Below are positions 63,961 through 64,000 of a DNA stretch of 64,000 bases, in pieces. Position 1 is the first letter of the stretch. Every line of letters starts with the position of its first letter. Made by a program: the position numbers and the translations under genes. Source of the stretch: Apostichopus japonicus (taxonomy: Eukaryota > Echinodermata > Holothuroidea > Aspidochirotida > Stichopodidae); the NCBI RefSeq assembly GCF_037975245.1, contig NC_092564.1:17905984-17969983 (forward strand), in the 5' to 3' direction. The notes beneath the pieces were generated by a model. The model made no database searches, was not told the origin of the DNA, and saw nothing but the letters and a program-made list of their open reading frames with translations.

Positions 63961-64000
63961 TGTGGGGCAGGCACTTTATAAAAAGTGCCTAAACTTGTAC

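Overview
This is eukaryotic (metazoan) nuclear DNA. It is AT-rich and intron-dense: four protein genes are broken into short exons with GT..AG junctions and set among introns, microsatellites, minisatellites and decayed transposable elements. No operons, bacterial signals or CRISPR arrays were seen. Protein similarity and the repeat types (Penelope-like, hAT, tRNA-derived SINE) suggest a marine invertebrate, plausibly a deuterostome such as an echinoderm. The species is an inference and not proven by the sequence.

Layout. (1) 1-5843, minus strand: the first two coding exons of a uridine phosphorylase gene; the rest lies beyond the left edge. Its intron holds a nest of hAT-like non-autonomous elements (about 1787-4746). 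(2) 5844-11313: intergenic, with a complete MITE (7214-7511) and a palindromic foldback element (7625-8151). (3) 11348-21827, plus strand: a complete ten-exon cyclin H gene of 319 aa, with a SINE and a 75-76-bp minisatellite in its introns. (4) 21828-27159: gene-poor, dominated by a 40-bp minisatellite with a higher-order duplication. (5) 27160-39669, plus strand: a 19-exon gene for a 716-aa PLP-dependent class-V aminotransferase / cysteine-desulfurase-like protein with an unrecognised C-terminal extension. (6) 39670-41907: intergenic, with a pyrimidine-rich array. (7) 41908-57526, plus strand: a 14-exon single-domain angiotensin-converting enzyme gene with an intact zinc site, a Penelope-like retroelement fragment in intron 3, and two doubtful spots in the gene model. 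(8) 57527-64000: gene-free, with a decayed hAT transposon bounded by an 8-bp target-site duplication, a second hAT-like element, AT microsatellites and a duplicated block of about 0.9-1 kb.

The four genes do not form a pathway: nucleoside salvage, the CAK/TFIIH cyclin, a PLP enzyme of unknown substrate and an extracellular peptidase. No new multi-gene system is evident. The most interesting items are the PLP enzyme with its extra C-terminal region, the hammerhead-like motif carried by three copies of a Penelope-like tail, and several transposons whose ends and target duplications can be read directly. Exon coordinates were derived by hand from reading frame, phase, splice motifs and family alignment.
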